Shown one piece after another: positions 8,486-20,222 of a stretch of DNA of 64,000 bases. A program made the position numbers and the translations under genes. The DNA is taken from contig CAWBBR010000002.1 in assembly GCA_963787045.1 (NCBI GenBank), positions 248,001 to 312,000 of the forward strand, written 5' to 3'. The notes beneath the pieces were generated by a model that was not told where the DNA came from, ran no database searches, and was given only the letters and a program-made list of their open reading frames with translations. Each line of letters opens with the position of its first letter. Within the stretch, counting starts at the first letter, position 1. Origin of the DNA: DATJGR01 sp963787045 (GTDB lineage Bacteria > Pseudomonadota > Gammaproteobacteria > Pseudomonadales > Azotimanducaceae).

Positions 8486-9783
8486 ACCTCGTCGCGCGTA
8501 TCGCGGAGCGCCTGTACAGGAACGGCCGCATCGGTTGGACGGCCCTGTGCGTCTGGTTGCGCTACAAAACGCCGCAATGGTGGGACCGGCTGCGGCGGCG
8601 CGATCCAGCGCAGCGCGACATGAACGCCATCCATCAGCGCAATGCCGATCAGATCTTCAACACCGCCGTGTCGATGCGCGGCATGCTGGTGAAGATGTGC
8701 CAGGTGGTCGGTACGCGTTCCGACGTGTTTCCGCCGCAATACGTCAAAACGCTGTCGCAGTGTCACGACCGTTTGCCGCAGCGCGACTTCGCCGCCATCA
8801 AGCAGGTGGTGGAAGAGGATTTCGGAAAGCCGTTCGAGGACGTGTTCAGCGAGTTCTCGCCGACCGCGATCGCGGCGGCTTCGCTCGCGCAGGTGCACAA
8901 GGCGCGGCTCGTAGACGGGCGCGTGGTAGCCGTGAAGGTGCAGTACCCCGACATCGAACACATCATCCGCACCGACCTCACCGCGTCGCGCCGCGTGGCC
9001 GCGATCTATCAGCGTTTCGATTCGAACCCGATGGACTTCCTGCCGCTGCTCGACGAGCTGCAGCGGCACCTGAAAATGGAACTCGATTTCCGTCGCGAAG
9101 CGCAGAGCGCCGAGCGGGTGCGCGGCTTCTTCGTGGATGATCCGACCGTGCGCATCCCGGAAATCCTGCACGAGCACTGCACGCGTCGCGTGATCACGAT
9201 GGAGTACGTCGAAGGCGTGAAGGTGAACGACCGCGAGGCGCTCGAGAGAGCCGGCATCGAATATTCGGACCTGATGGTACGGCTGATGCGGATCTTCAAT
9301 CAGATGATCCTGGCGCACGGCTTTTTCCACGCCGATCCGCATCCCGGCAACATCCTCGTGAACCGCAGCCCGCGCGGCAAGGCGCTGTTCACGCTGCTCG
9401 ATTTCGGTTTGGCGAAGGAACTACCCGAAGGCTTCGGCCTCGGCATCTTCGAGCTGATGTTCTCGATGATGACGTTCAACGAATCCGCGATGTTGCGGGC
9501 GTTTCGCGAACTCGGCTTCGAAACGAAGACCGGCGACGATTCGACGTTGTTGATGATCGCCCGACGGATGATCTCCCGCTCCGATACCGGCGCGTTTCAA
9601 GGCGAGTTCACCGAAGACATGACCGACGAGATGTTCGAGGCGATCCGCGAGAATCCGGTGGTGAAGGTGCCGATCGATTTCGTGCTGGTGGCGCGCGCCT
9701 TTGCCCTGTTGTCGGGCATCGCGCACACGCTGGGTCAGCGCGCCAACGCGCTCGATGCAATGGGGCCGGCCGTCGCCGGCTGA
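8482..9783 (+). CDS. ABC1/UbiB family atypical kinase-like protein
   Basis: A 433-residue ABC1/ADCK family protein, known for ATPase or kinase-like roles in ubiquinone biosynthesis and lipid homeostasis. Visible motifs are the alanine-rich loop AAASLAQVH, the catalytic lysine in VVAVKVQYP, the HADPHPGNIL loop and LLDFGLAK. The family-defining KxGQ motif is altered to K71-M-C-Q74. It lacks an obvious C-terminal pair of transmembrane helices, so it may be soluble or peripheral. The TTG at 8482 (overlapping the upstream stop as TTGA) is the best start, since the sequence that follows is immediately family-like. Coupling to the diiron protein suggests a joint role in lipid or quinone oxidation; that is inference. 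Confidence 0.85.
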   Translation: MNLVARIAERLYRNGRIGWTALCVWLRYKTPQWWDRLRRRDPAQRDMNAIHQRNADQIFNTAVSMRGMLVKMCQVVGTRSDVFPPQYVKTLSQCHDRLPQRDFAAIKQVVEEDFGKPFEDVFSEFSPTAIAAASLAQVHKARLVDGRVVAVKVQYPDIEHIIRTDLTASRRVAAIYQRFDSNPMDFLPLLDELQRHLKMELDFRREAQSAERVRGFFVDDPTVRIPEILHEHCTRRVITMEYVEGVKVNDREALERAGIEYSDLMVRLMRIFNQMILAHGFFHADPHPGNILVNRSPRGKALFTLLDFGLAKELPEGFGLGIFELMFSMMTFNESAMLRAFRELGFETKTGDDSTLLMIARRMISRSDTGAFQGEFTEDMTDEMFEAIRENPVVKVPIDFVLVARAFALLSGIAHTLGQRANALDAMGPAVAG

Positions 9784-10610
9784 TCCGCTTCGCCGAGGAA
9801 TGCCTCGATCGACGCGGCGCTGCGTTCGAGGCGCGTCAGCAGGAACAGATGTCCGCAGTCGAATATCTCGAGCCGCGCGTTCGGGATCAGACGCGTCAAA
9901 AGGCGCGCATTGACGAGCGGAATGATCGGATCGTCGTCGCCCGCCATTACCAGCGTCGGCTGTTTGATTTCGTGCAGCCAGTGCACGCTGGTCCATCCCG
10001 CCAGCGCCCACAGCTGATTCAGGTATCCGTAGATGCTCGGCGGCGCCATGCGGCGGGCATGGCGTTCGGTCAGCACGTCGTCTTTGCGGAAGTCGCCGCC
10101 GTAGATCGCACCCGCGATGCTCTTGAAGTAGCCGGCCGACAGATAGCGCAGCGGCGTCACCATCCGCAACAGCACCGACGGTCGCGGCGGCACCATGAGG
10201 TGGCCGGTGGACGTGGCTGCCAGGATCAGCCGATCGACGCGGGCGCCGAACTGACGGGTGAACTGTTGCGCGAGTCCGCCGCCCCACGAGATTCCCATGA
10301 CGTTGACCCGATCGATGCCGAGATCGTCGAGCAGCTCGCGCGCGAGTTGCGCGTAGCCGGGCAGCCGGCGGATCAGCACCGACGGTTGCGACGCGCCCAC
10401 GCCGGGGAGGTCGAACGTCAGCGTCGCGATGCCGGTCATCCGCCGCATCAGCGGCTCTAACAATTCCGTGCTGGCGCCGATGCCGTTGAAGATGAGTAGC
10501 GGCGGTCCATGGGCATCCGGCGGATGTGTCATCGCAATGCGCAGACGGTCGCCGCCGACGCTGCGGAAGCTGTGCTCGATCGGGTGCGGCGCGACGCCTG
10601 GTTGCGTCAT
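9735..10610 (-). CDS. phaZ: intracellular medium-chain-length poly(3-hydroxyalkanoate) depolymerase
   Basis: A 291-residue alpha/beta hydrolase closely matching the mcl-PHA depolymerase family (Pseudomonas PhaZ type). Diagnostic segments include LLIFNGIGA, FDLPGVGAS, WGGGLAQQF, LAATSTGHLMVP, IYGGDFR and GWTSVHWLHEI. The catalytic triad is S108 (GISWGG), D226 or D227 (AGDDDPIIP) and H254 (DCGHLFLLTR). It degrades intracellular mcl-PHA granules to release hydroxyalkanoic acids. Its ATG overlaps the phaC stop (ATGA), so synthase and depolymerase are coupled. The 3' end overlaps the convergent ABC1 gene by about 50 bases. Confidence 0.9.
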   Translation of the reverse strand: MTQPGVAPHPIEHSFRSVGGDRLRIAMTHPPDAHGPPLLIFNGIGASTELLEPLMRRMTGIATLTFDLPGVGASQPSVLIRRLPGYAQLARELLDDLGIDRVNVMGISWGGGLAQQFTRQFGARVDRLILAATSTGHLMVPPRPSVLLRMVTPLRYLSAGYFKSIAGAIYGGDFRKDDVLTERHARRMAPPSIYGYLNQLWALAGWTSVHWLHEIKQPTLVMAGDDDPIIPLVNARLLTRLIPNARLEIFDCGHLFLLTRLERSAASIEAFLGEADQPATAGPIASSALAR

Positions 10611-12298
10611 TCGAAGACGTAAGTGCCCGGCGCCGGCGCGATCGGTGGATGGTTGGCGCTGCCGAGGGTCGCGGGCGCGGTGTTCTGGCCGATACCGCGG
10701 GCGCGCAGCCACTCGGTCCAATACGGCCACCACGAACCTTCGTGCTCGGTCGCGCTGCGGCGCCATGCCTCGCAATCGGGCGGCGTCTCCGGATTCAGGT
10801 AGTAGCGGCGCTTCGACGAGCCGGGCGGATTGATCAGGCTCTGAATGTGCCCGGCGGTGCTCAGCACATAGGTTGCAGGAGCACCGAACAGCTGCGTGGA
10901 GCGGTAGCACGCCTGCCACGGCGTGATGTGATCCGTCGTACCGCCGGTGATGAACACCGGACAGTGGATCTGCTTCAGATCGATCGGCACGTCGCGGATC
11001 TTCAACATTCCGGGACGGCGGAACGGGTTGTCCTTGAAGATGTCGAGAAAGTCGCTGTGCAGGCGTGCGGGTAAGCGCGTCGTGTCGTTGTTCCAATAGA
11101 GGATGTCGAAAGCCGGCGGCGTTTCGCCGTGCAGATAGTTCGATACGACGTAGTTCCAGATCAGGTCGTTCGGCCGCATCCAGTTGAAGACGCGCGCAGT
11201 GTCCTGCCCGTCGAGCACGCCTTGTCGAGCCGAACGCTTGCGCGCCGCCTCAATGGCGTCGTCAGTCATGAACAGGCCGGTCACCGAATCTTCGGGGTGC
11301 GTGTCGAGCACGTTCACCATCAGCGTCAGCGACGAGATTCGATCGGCGCGGCCGAGCGCGGCCATGTAGCCGATCGCGGCAGTGAGTGTGATGCCGCCGG
11401 CACACGCGCCGACCGCGGCGACGCTGCGATGACCGGTGATTTCGCGCGTCGCTTCGATGCCGGCTTCGATTGCGTCGATGTATCCGGCCAAGCCCCAGTC
11501 GCGGTGTTCGGCCGTCGGATTGCGCCACGACACCATGAATACCTGGAAGCCCGAGTCGAGCAGGAACTTCACGAGGCTCTTCTCGGGCGACAGATCGTAG
11601 ACGTAGTACTTGTTGATCTGCGGCGGCACGATGAACACCGGTCGCGTCTCGACGTTCGGCGTGCGCGACCGGTACTGGATCAGTTCGAGGATCGGATGGC
11701 GGAACACCACTGACCCTTCGGTGTTCGCGAGATTGCCGCCGACCTTGAACGGCGTCTTGTCGACCTGCGACGGCATGCCGCCGTTGTTGATCAGGTCGCC
11801 GACGAAGTTGCGCGCTCCTTTGACGAGGCTCCGGCCGCGCGTTTCGCGCGCTTTCTTGAGCGCCGACGGATTGCCCAGAAGGAAGTTCGTCGGCACCAGG
11901 CCGTCCGCGGCGAGCCCGAGCAGGAAGTGCGCGCGCTGGCGGCCGAGGTCGTCGAACCCGACCGCGTCCACCCATTCGTGTACGGTTCGCTCCGCCGCTA
12001 CCCACGCCTGCGCCGCGCGCTTATAGAAGCCGTTCTCGCTGAACGCCGGATCGCGAAAGCGCGCGTCCTTCGGGTCGGGCGCCGCATCGGACGCGCCGAA
12101 CACGATCCTTACCGATTCCTGCCACAGCCGCGTGGCGTGCTCGATGCCGATCGCCGGCTGCAACAGACCCTGCCGCACCACGCTGACGCCGGCTTTCACG
12201 ATGTCGTCGAAGCCGAAGCCGACGACGGGATTCAACGCGAGCGTGCTGTCCGCCGCCGCTTCTTCGGGATGCGATGTTGCCCCATTGGATTCGGCCAT
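10607..12298 (-). CDS. phaC: poly(3-hydroxyalkanoate) synthase
   Basis: A 563-residue PHA synthase that polymerises (R)-3-hydroxyacyl-CoA into polyester granules. The lipase-like box is GACAGG with catalytic C299; the other triad members are D456 (TTDHITPW) and H484 (AGHIQS). Length, NKYYVYDLSPEKS and PGSSKRRYYLNP fit the class I/II enzymes; the adjacent PhaZ of mcl type favours class II-like substrates. The start at 12298 has a good AGGGAG ribosome-binding site 9 bases upstream; an upstream ATG at 12331 lacks one. No second synthase or phasin gene is present, unlike the usual Pseudomonas phaC1ZC2DFI cluster. Confidence 0.93.
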   Translation of the reverse strand: MAESNGATSHPEEAAADSTLALNPVVGFGFDDIVKAGVSVVRQGLLQPAIGIEHATRLWQESVRIVFGASDAAPDPKDARFRDPAFSENGFYKRAAQAWVAAERTVHEWVDAVGFDDLGRQRAHFLLGLAADGLVPTNFLLGNPSALKKARETRGRSLVKGARNFVGDLINNGGMPSQVDKTPFKVGGNLANTEGSVVFRHPILELIQYRSRTPNVETRPVFIVPPQINKYYVYDLSPEKSLVKFLLDSGFQVFMVSWRNPTAEHRDWGLAGYIDAIEAGIEATREITGHRSVAAVGACAGGITLTAAIGYMAALGRADRISSLTLMVNVLDTHPEDSVTGLFMTDDAIEAARKRSARQGVLDGQDTARVFNWMRPNDLIWNYVVSNYLHGETPPAFDILYWNNDTTRLPARLHSDFLDIFKDNPFRRPGMLKIRDVPIDLKQIHCPVFITGGTTDHITPWQACYRSTQLFGAPATYVLSTAGHIQSLINPPGSSKRRYYLNPETPPDCEAWRRSATEHEGSWWPYWTEWLRARGIGQNTAPATLGSANHPPIAPAPGTYVFE

Positions 12299-12387
12299 TG
12301 GAGTTCTCCCTGGTCTTCGAAGTCGATTCACCCAACGCGACTATAGTCGGGATGCGGACTCGATATGAAGTTGGTCGAGGCGCTGTC

Positions 12388-12393
12388 TATAAT
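12388..12393 (+). promoter_or_regulatory. sigma70-like -10 element TATAAT
   Basis: A perfect TATAAT stands out in this GC-rich intergenic region between divergent phaC and the hydrolase, about 31 bases before the proposed TTG start at 12424. The -35 candidate 17-18 bases upstream (around TATGAA) is weak. Confidence 0.5.
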
Positions 12394-12423
12394 GCGCGGC
12401 GTTTTTTTGCCGGTCGTCGCATC

Positions 12424-13311
12424 TTGACTCAAGCGCCTCGCGAACCCATCGAACGCCACGTGCGAATCGACGACGTCGATCTGTGTTACTTCGAATGGGG
12501 TGTTGCCGATCCGGCGCATAGCACCGTCGTGCTCGCGCACGCGACGGGTTTTCACGCGCGTTGCTGGGATCGGGTGGTTGCCGCGTTGCCCGAAACGCGG
12601 CACGTCATCGCGCTCGATCAGCGCGGCCACGGCAGAAGCGCCAAAGTTCCGCCGTTCAATTGGGAGTCGTTCGGCCGGGACCTCGCCGGATTCGTGAGAA
12701 CGATGAACCTCGAACGGATCGTTGGCGTCGGACACTCGATGGGCGGACACGCGGTCGTGCAGGCCGCCGCCAGGGAAACTCGGCGTTTCGAGCGATTGCT
12801 GCTGGTCGATCCCGTCATCATGGATCCGGAACTGTATGCGTCGCTGAAGGGCGTCATGGGAACGCAACAACCGAAAGATCATCCGACGTCGAAGCGCAAC
12901 AATCTCTGGCAGTCGTGGCGCGAGATGTTCGATCGATTGAGCGGGCGCGGGTCGTTCGCGGTGTGGCGCAGCGACGTGCTCGAAGACTATTGCCGCTACG
13001 GCGTTTTGCCGAATCCCGACGGCGCCGGGTGGGTATTGGCGTGCCCGCCGCTGGTCGAGGCCGCGATCTATACCGGGTCCGGCGGACGCGACATCCACGA
13101 TCTGTTCGCCACCATCGGGGTGCCGGTGACGGTGTTGCGGGGCGAGAAGCGCACGCGACTCGAAGCGATGGACTTTCTCGCGTCGCCCACGTGGGAGCGG
13201 CTCGCTGACCAGTTCCCGAAGGGGCGCGACGTGTATCTGCCGCACCTGACGCACTTCATCCCGATGCAGGATCCCGAACTGGTCGCGCGATACATCGAAT
13301 CGCAGGACTGA
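12424..13311 (+). CDS. alpha/beta fold hydrolase
   Basis: About 295 residues with the alpha/beta hydrolase fold: oxyanion region LAHATGFHA, DQRGHGRS, nucleophile elbow GHSMGG (S105) and a C-terminal histidine in LPHLTHFIPMQDP. The acid is probably the aspartate or glutamate near VLRGEKRT. The start is uncertain: a TTG at 12424 sits just behind a perfect -10 element, and a GTG at 12460 is an alternative; both lack a clear ribosome-binding site. An ATG at 12352 would lie upstream of the promoter. Divergent from phaC, it might act on hydroxy-acid esters, but the substrate is not determinable. Confidence 0.82.
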   Translation: MTQAPREPIERHVRIDDVDLCYFEWGVADPAHSTVVLAHATGFHARCWDRVVAALPETRHVIALDQRGHGRSAKVPPFNWESFGRDLAGFVRTMNLERIVGVGHSMGGHAVVQAAARETRRFERLLLVDPVIMDPELYASLKGVMGTQQPKDHPTSKRNNLWQSWREMFDRLSGRGSFAVWRSDVLEDYCRYGVLPNPDGAGWVLACPPLVEAAIYTGSGGRDIHDLFATIGVPVTVLRGEKRTRLEAMDFLASPTWERLADQFPKGRDVYLPHLTHFIPMQDPELVARYIESQD

Positions 13312-13314
13312 GTC

Positions 13315-14557
13315 TCAAGGCGTCGCGCCCAGCGCCACCGGTCCGGTCGGCGCTTCGTATTGCCACAACCGGCTCGACGTTACGCCGATCACGAAGATCA
13401 CCAGCGAGATCACCACGCCGGGTATCAAGGCCGTGAGCGGGTCGTAGCCGGCGATCAGGTTGCCGAGCAGCATCGAGCTGAGCGGCGCCGAAATCATGAA
13501 GCTGACCAGCAACACCGAGAGGATCTGCGCGCGGTGAACGCCGTCTGCGAGCTCCTGCACGGTGGTTCTCACCAGCGTGGTGGTGACGCCCATGTTGAGA
13601 CCCCACGCGAACATGGCCGCAAAGAACACCGGCAACGTCGGTTTCATCCACAGCACGCCGAGAATGACGACGCGCGTCAGCTGCATCAGCAGGAACAGTC
13701 GGCCGGGCCGCAGCATCGGCATGAACCGCAGCATGACCACGTTCGAGCCGATGCTGCCCGCAGTGAAGACCACCATGACCGAAGAGAAGAACGTGGCGTC
13801 GCCGTGATAGACCTCTTTCACGATGAACGGAATGGCCACGATGTACGCGCCGGCGTTCACCAGACGAAGACAGGAAGTTCAGCCCGATGATGTTGCGGAT
13901 GAGCGGGATCCGCCACGTCGCGGTTATGCCAGCCAACAGATCCGGCCGGCCGCGCGACGGCGGGGGCGGCATCGCAGGCATTCGACGCGCTGCTTCGGCG
14001 CCGACAGCGAAGCAACCGGCCTGCAGCAACAGCATCACCACGAGCCCGATGGCATCGAGCCGACCGCCCAGCCACACGCCGCCGAGTCCTGCCAGTGACG
14101 TAATGATGGTCATCAGCGTGACGGTGCGCTGAATGTCGGTGCGCGTGACGCGACTTAGAATCGACTGGCGTGCCGGATCGCTGGCGGCCTGCAATCCCGA
14201 CACCGCGATGCCGAACGCGATGACGATCCAGAACGTCAGCAGTCCGCCGTGCACGATCGCGGCGACCGCGACCGACGGAAGCGCAATGGCGAGGTGCATT
14301 CCAACGAGCAGTCGGCGCCCGTCGGTACGATCCGCGAGCACGCCGCCGATCAGCAGAATCACGAGGCCCGGCATCTCGATCAGCGCGCGGCCGAAGCCCA
14401 CCTGATCGGCCGGCGCTTGCAGAATGCCGACCATCATCCAGGTGATGAGGAAGCCCTGCAGGCTCATTGCGGCCATCCACAAGCTCGAGCTCGTCAGATA
14501 CCACGGGAACGCCGAACGAGGGATGTCGATCGAGGCTTCCTGAGCAGACTGCGTCAT
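13315..14557 (-). CDS. MFS transporter (frameshifted at about 13864)
   Basis: About 413 residues of a 12-helix major facilitator, interrupted by one net +1 base change near 13864. The N-terminal half reads from 14557 (MTQSAQEASIDIPRS) through GLNFLSS. The continuation LVNAGAYIVAIPF to the stop at 13315 is in another frame. Typical signatures are GVLADRTDGRR between helices 2 and 3 and repeated glycine-rich helices. Removing one T from TCGTCTGGTG (minus strand) restores a continuous protein. It resembles drug or metabolite efflux permeases such as the enterobactin exporter-like group; the substrate is unknown. An alternative start is at 14587. It is convergent with the hydrolase and divergent from the LLM gene. 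Confidence 0.8.
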
Positions 14558-14627
14558 GCGCGGCGGCGTTTGAGAAACGGGGATCATACCGATACGCTTC
14601 GATGCCGGGCAAAACTCGAGTCCAAGC

Positions 14628-15488
14628 ATGAAAATCGGCATCACGCTCGCGTTCAACCATCTGACGACGCCGGCTTACATCGCCGACGCCGCGCGCTTCA
14701 TCGAAGAAGCGGGATTTCACTCGATGTGGGTGCCGGAGCACGTGCTGTTCTTTCCGGACTACGCGTCGCGGTATCCGTATGCCGAAGACGGCCGCGTTCC
14801 CGGAAATCCGCAGGGCGTGCTCGATCCGTTCGCGGCGTTGACGTTCGTTGCTGCGCACACGCGCCGGTTGCGCCTCGGCACCGGCATCTGCCTGGTGCCG
14901 CAGCGACAGCCGGTGTACACGGCAAAGATGGTGGCGGACCTCGATTATCTGTCGGGCGGCCGCGTCGACTTCGGTGTCGGTATCGGTTGGCTCGCCGAAG
15001 AGTTTCAAGCGCTCGGTATGGACTTTCGAGTACGCGCGCGACGCTGCGCCGAATACATCGAAGCGATGCAGGCGCTGTGGCGCGACGGCGTGTCGTCGTT
15101 CGAGGGAGAAACCGTGAGCGTGCCGGCCTGCTACTTCAATCCGAAGCCGGTGCAAAAGCCGCATCCACCGATTTTCTTCGGGGGCGAGAGCGATCCGGCG
15201 TTGATGCGCGTTGCCACTCAGGGCAACGGTTGGTACGGCTACGACCTCGAGCCCGCCGGCGTCGTCGAACGGTTGCGCCTGCTTGACCGATTGCTGGCCG
15301 ACGCCGGCCGCAAGCGGAACGAAATAGATGTATTCGTTTGTCCGAATCGGCACCCGATCACGCCGGAAACGGTCGCCGCCTACCGCGAGGCCGGCGTCGA
15401 TCAGCTCATCGCGCCGCTGTTTGCGCGGGACGTGGACGGCCTGAAGCGCCGTGCGGAACGTCTTTTGGACGCGACGAACGCCGCGTAA
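14628..15488 (+). CDS. LLM class (luciferase-like) F420-dependent oxidoreductase
   Basis: A 286-residue TIM-barrel oxidoreductase of the bacterial luciferase-like superfamily. It begins MKIGITLAFNHL and contains GFHSMWVPEHV, LRLGTGICLVPQRQP, LDYLSGGRVDFGVGIGW and HPPIFFGGES, all typical of the LLM subgroup annotated as F420-dependent (TIGR03619-like). These enzymes use reduced flavin or F420 for oxidation or dehydrogenation of varied substrates. No F420 biosynthesis gene is in the window, so the cofactor is not settled. It is monocistronic or leads into the small protein at 15635 after a 146-base gap. Confidence 0.87.
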   Translation: MKIGITLAFNHLTTPAYIADAARFIEEAGFHSMWVPEHVLFFPDYASRYPYAEDGRVPGNPQGVLDPFAALTFVAAHTRRLRLGTGICLVPQRQPVYTAKMVADLDYLSGGRVDFGVGIGWLAEEFQALGMDFRVRARRCAEYIEAMQALWRDGVSSFEGETVSVPACYFNPKPVQKPHPPIFFGGESDPALMRVATQGNGWYGYDLEPAGVVERLRLLDRLLADAGRKRNEIDVFVCPNRHPITPETVAAYREAGVDQLIAPLFARDVDGLKRRAERLLDATNAA

Positions 15489-15634
15489 GCTGGCTCGTCA
15501 GGACTCTCGCGTGCTGACGATCGAATAGATGCTGCGGCCGGTCACATTCGCTTACATCCGTAACAACGAGGGCACATACAGACCTTCGTCCGAGCACCGA
15601 GAATCTCTCCCCTGTAGTACTTCTGGAGGCTCTG

Positions 15635-15943
15635 ATGCTCGTGGGCCGCCGTGACGAACGATCAAAGACCTGGTTCCGCGCCGATCGCGTGTTCCACACG
15701 AACGGCAAGTGGTATTTCCATACGCGTGAAGGCATCGACGTAGGACCGTACGAATCTCAGCTCGAAGCCGAGATCGAAGCGGGCATGCTGAAGGAACTGA
15801 TCAAGAACACGCAGGTGCGCGGCGAGTCGCTGTCGGTGCTGCGCGACTTCATCCTCGAGTCATTCACGCTCGGCCGACCGTTGAACGTGATGGTTGGCGA
15901 CAACGCCGAACACATCGTCGTAGCTCCGCCCGCCGCCGAGTGA
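15635..15943 (+). CDS. DUF6316-like small protein
   Basis: A 102-residue protein with core RVFHTNGKWYFHTREGIDVG followed by PYESQLEAEIEAG. I associate this pattern with the small gammaproteobacterial DUF6316 family of unknown function. There is no signal peptide or membrane segment. The start at 15635 follows a strong GGAGG ribosome-binding site 5-6 bases upstream. The 146 bases before it hold no gene that I can see and presumably its promoter. Confidence 0.72.
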   Translation: MLVGRRDERSKTWFRADRVFHTNGKWYFHTREGIDVGPYESQLEAEIEAGMLKELIKNTQVRGESLSVLRDFILESFTLGRPLNVMVGDNAEHIVVAPPAAE

Positions 15944-15979
15944 ACCGCTTCTAAGCAACTCTCAGGCGGTTCTGCGCGA

Positions 15980-16008
15980 GTGAAAACTCGGGTAGCGGGG
16001 CATAGAAT
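15980..16008 (+). promoter_or_regulatory. probable promoter of ileS
   Basis: GTGAAA (15980-15985) and TAGAAT (16003-16008) are separated by 17 bases, 36 bases before the ileS start. The fit to sigma70 is 4 of 6 and 5 of 6 bases. Confidence 0.5.
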
Positions 16009-16043
16009 GCGCCCTCGCTAAACCACCGTACGATTGCAGGACC

Positions 16044-19208
<3,165 letters not shown>

Positions 19209-19228
19209 GATGGGAAGTCGGCGGCAAA

Positions 19229-19250
19229 GAAAAAGGCCGCTATTGCGGCC
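19229..19250 (-). terminator. hairpin with minus-strand terminator polarity
   Basis: A perfect 7-bp stem, AGGCCGC/GCGGCCT, with a TATT loop, preceded on the plus strand by five A. Read on the minus strand it is a hairpin followed by a U-tract, so it would stop minus-strand transcripts. It lies just after ileS, which runs on the plus strand. As an ileS terminator it lacks the T-tract. Confidence 0.5.
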
Positions 19251-19350
19251 TAAGTTGCGCCGACTTGTCAGCGCGGAGTCTCTCTATCTCTCCCTCCTCC
19301 TAGCCGGGCGGATATGATCAGAATCGATCGGGGGTGTCAACACTCGGTCT

Positions 19351-20154
19351 ATGCATATGCCTGATCATCGTCGCTACGCACCGTTTTCCGCTTCGCGGTT
19401 GCCGCACGTAGGAACGTATCGGCGCGTGTTGCCGGTGAGCCTCGAGCGGCTGTACGAAAACGCGCTCGATTGGGAACACCTCCCGCATCTGCATCACGCG
19501 AGTTTTGCGTCGATCGAATGCGAAGAGGCCGGTCCTTGGGGATGGCGCGCCGCTACGACGTCGCCGCGCGGTCATCGGCTCGTGTTGGAACTGCGCCTCG
19601 ATCGCGAATGCCGCCGTTGGATCACGCGGACGCTGGACGGGGCGAACGCCGGCGCCGAGGTGTGGACACACGCGTTCGCAGTTGCATCCCGCCAAACGGA
19701 CATCGTGGTCGACTTCTTCGTTCCGGGCGTCGACGAGACGGCGCGCGAACGCGTCGGCGCCGCGTTCGGCGATACGTACGAGAAGCTGTATGACGAAGAC
19801 GTCGCGATGATGGTGGAGCGGCAACGCCAACTGGACATGCGCGTGGAATCCGATCGCGCCGATGCAACGACGTGTCTCGGTACCGTCGCCGAACTCGTGC
19901 TGCCGCTGCGAGCAGAACTCGCGGGACGCACGTACCTCGTGACGCGTGTCGACGGCGAACTGATCGCGCATGTCGCGCGGTGCCCGCATCAGCTCGGTCC
20001 GTTGAACGCCGCGGTCGATGGCACGGTCACCTGCCCATGGCACGGCTACCGATTCGACGCGAAGAGTGGGATGTGTCTGACCGGACAATCGTGCCGTCTG
20101 CCGCCGGCACCGAAGGTCAGCGTTCGAGACGGACGGGTCTGGCTCGAACGCTGA
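19351..20154 (+). CDS. Rieske oxygenase-like protein with reversed domain order
   Basis: A 267-residue protein. The C-terminal part holds a Rieske [2Fe-2S] site, C211-P-H213 and C228-P-W-H231 (in CPWHGYRFD). Near the N-terminus is N37-x2-D40-x2-H43-x4-H48 (within YENALDWEHLPHLHHASF), the spacing of the mononuclear-iron motif of VanA/DdmC/KshA-type ring-hydroxylating oxygenases. D150 in DEDVAMMVERQ matches the third-ligand region of those enzymes. In ordinary oxygenases the Rieske domain comes first; here the catalytic domain precedes it and the protein is about 100 residues shorter. It is flanked by two similar hairpins. No reductase is adjacent. Substrate unknown; the catalytic assignment is inference from motif spacing. 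Confidence 0.75.
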   Translation: MHMPDHRRYAPFSASRLPHVGTYRRVLPVSLERLYENALDWEHLPHLHHASFASIECEEAGPWGWRAATTSPRGHRLVLELRLDRECRRWITRTLDGANAGAEVWTHAFAVASRQTDIVVDFFVPGVDETARERVGAAFGDTYEKLYDEDVAMMVERQRQLDMRVESDRADATTCLGTVAELVLPLRAELAGRTYLVTRVDGELIAHVARCPHQLGPLNAAVDGTVTCPWHGYRFDAKSGMCLTGQSCRLPPAPKVSVRDGRVWLER

Positions 20155-20156
20155 AC

Positions 20157-20203
20157 AAAAAAAAGGCTGCGAGGTAGAGGGGAGGGAACCTTCACGCAGC
20201 CTT
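20157..20203 (-). terminator. intrinsic terminator of the small secreted-protein gene
   Basis: A perfect 9-bp stem, AAGGCTGCG (20163-20171) with CGCAGCCTT (20195-20203), plus an inner AGGT/ACCT stem. On the minus strand it is followed by eight T (20157-20164). It lies 20 bases after the stop of the minus-strand gene at 20223. Confidence 0.8.
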
Positions 20204-20222
20204 AAGTTGGGGGAACTCGTCG

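Noticed and set aside
13860..13870. Programmed frameshift in the MFS gene
   Set aside because: No slippery heptamer or stimulatory structure, and the same +1 pattern recurs in unrelated genes, favouring a technical cause.
19233..19250. Hairpin as the rho-independent terminator of ileS
   Set aside because: On the plus strand there is no T-tract after the stem; the polarity fits the opposite strand.
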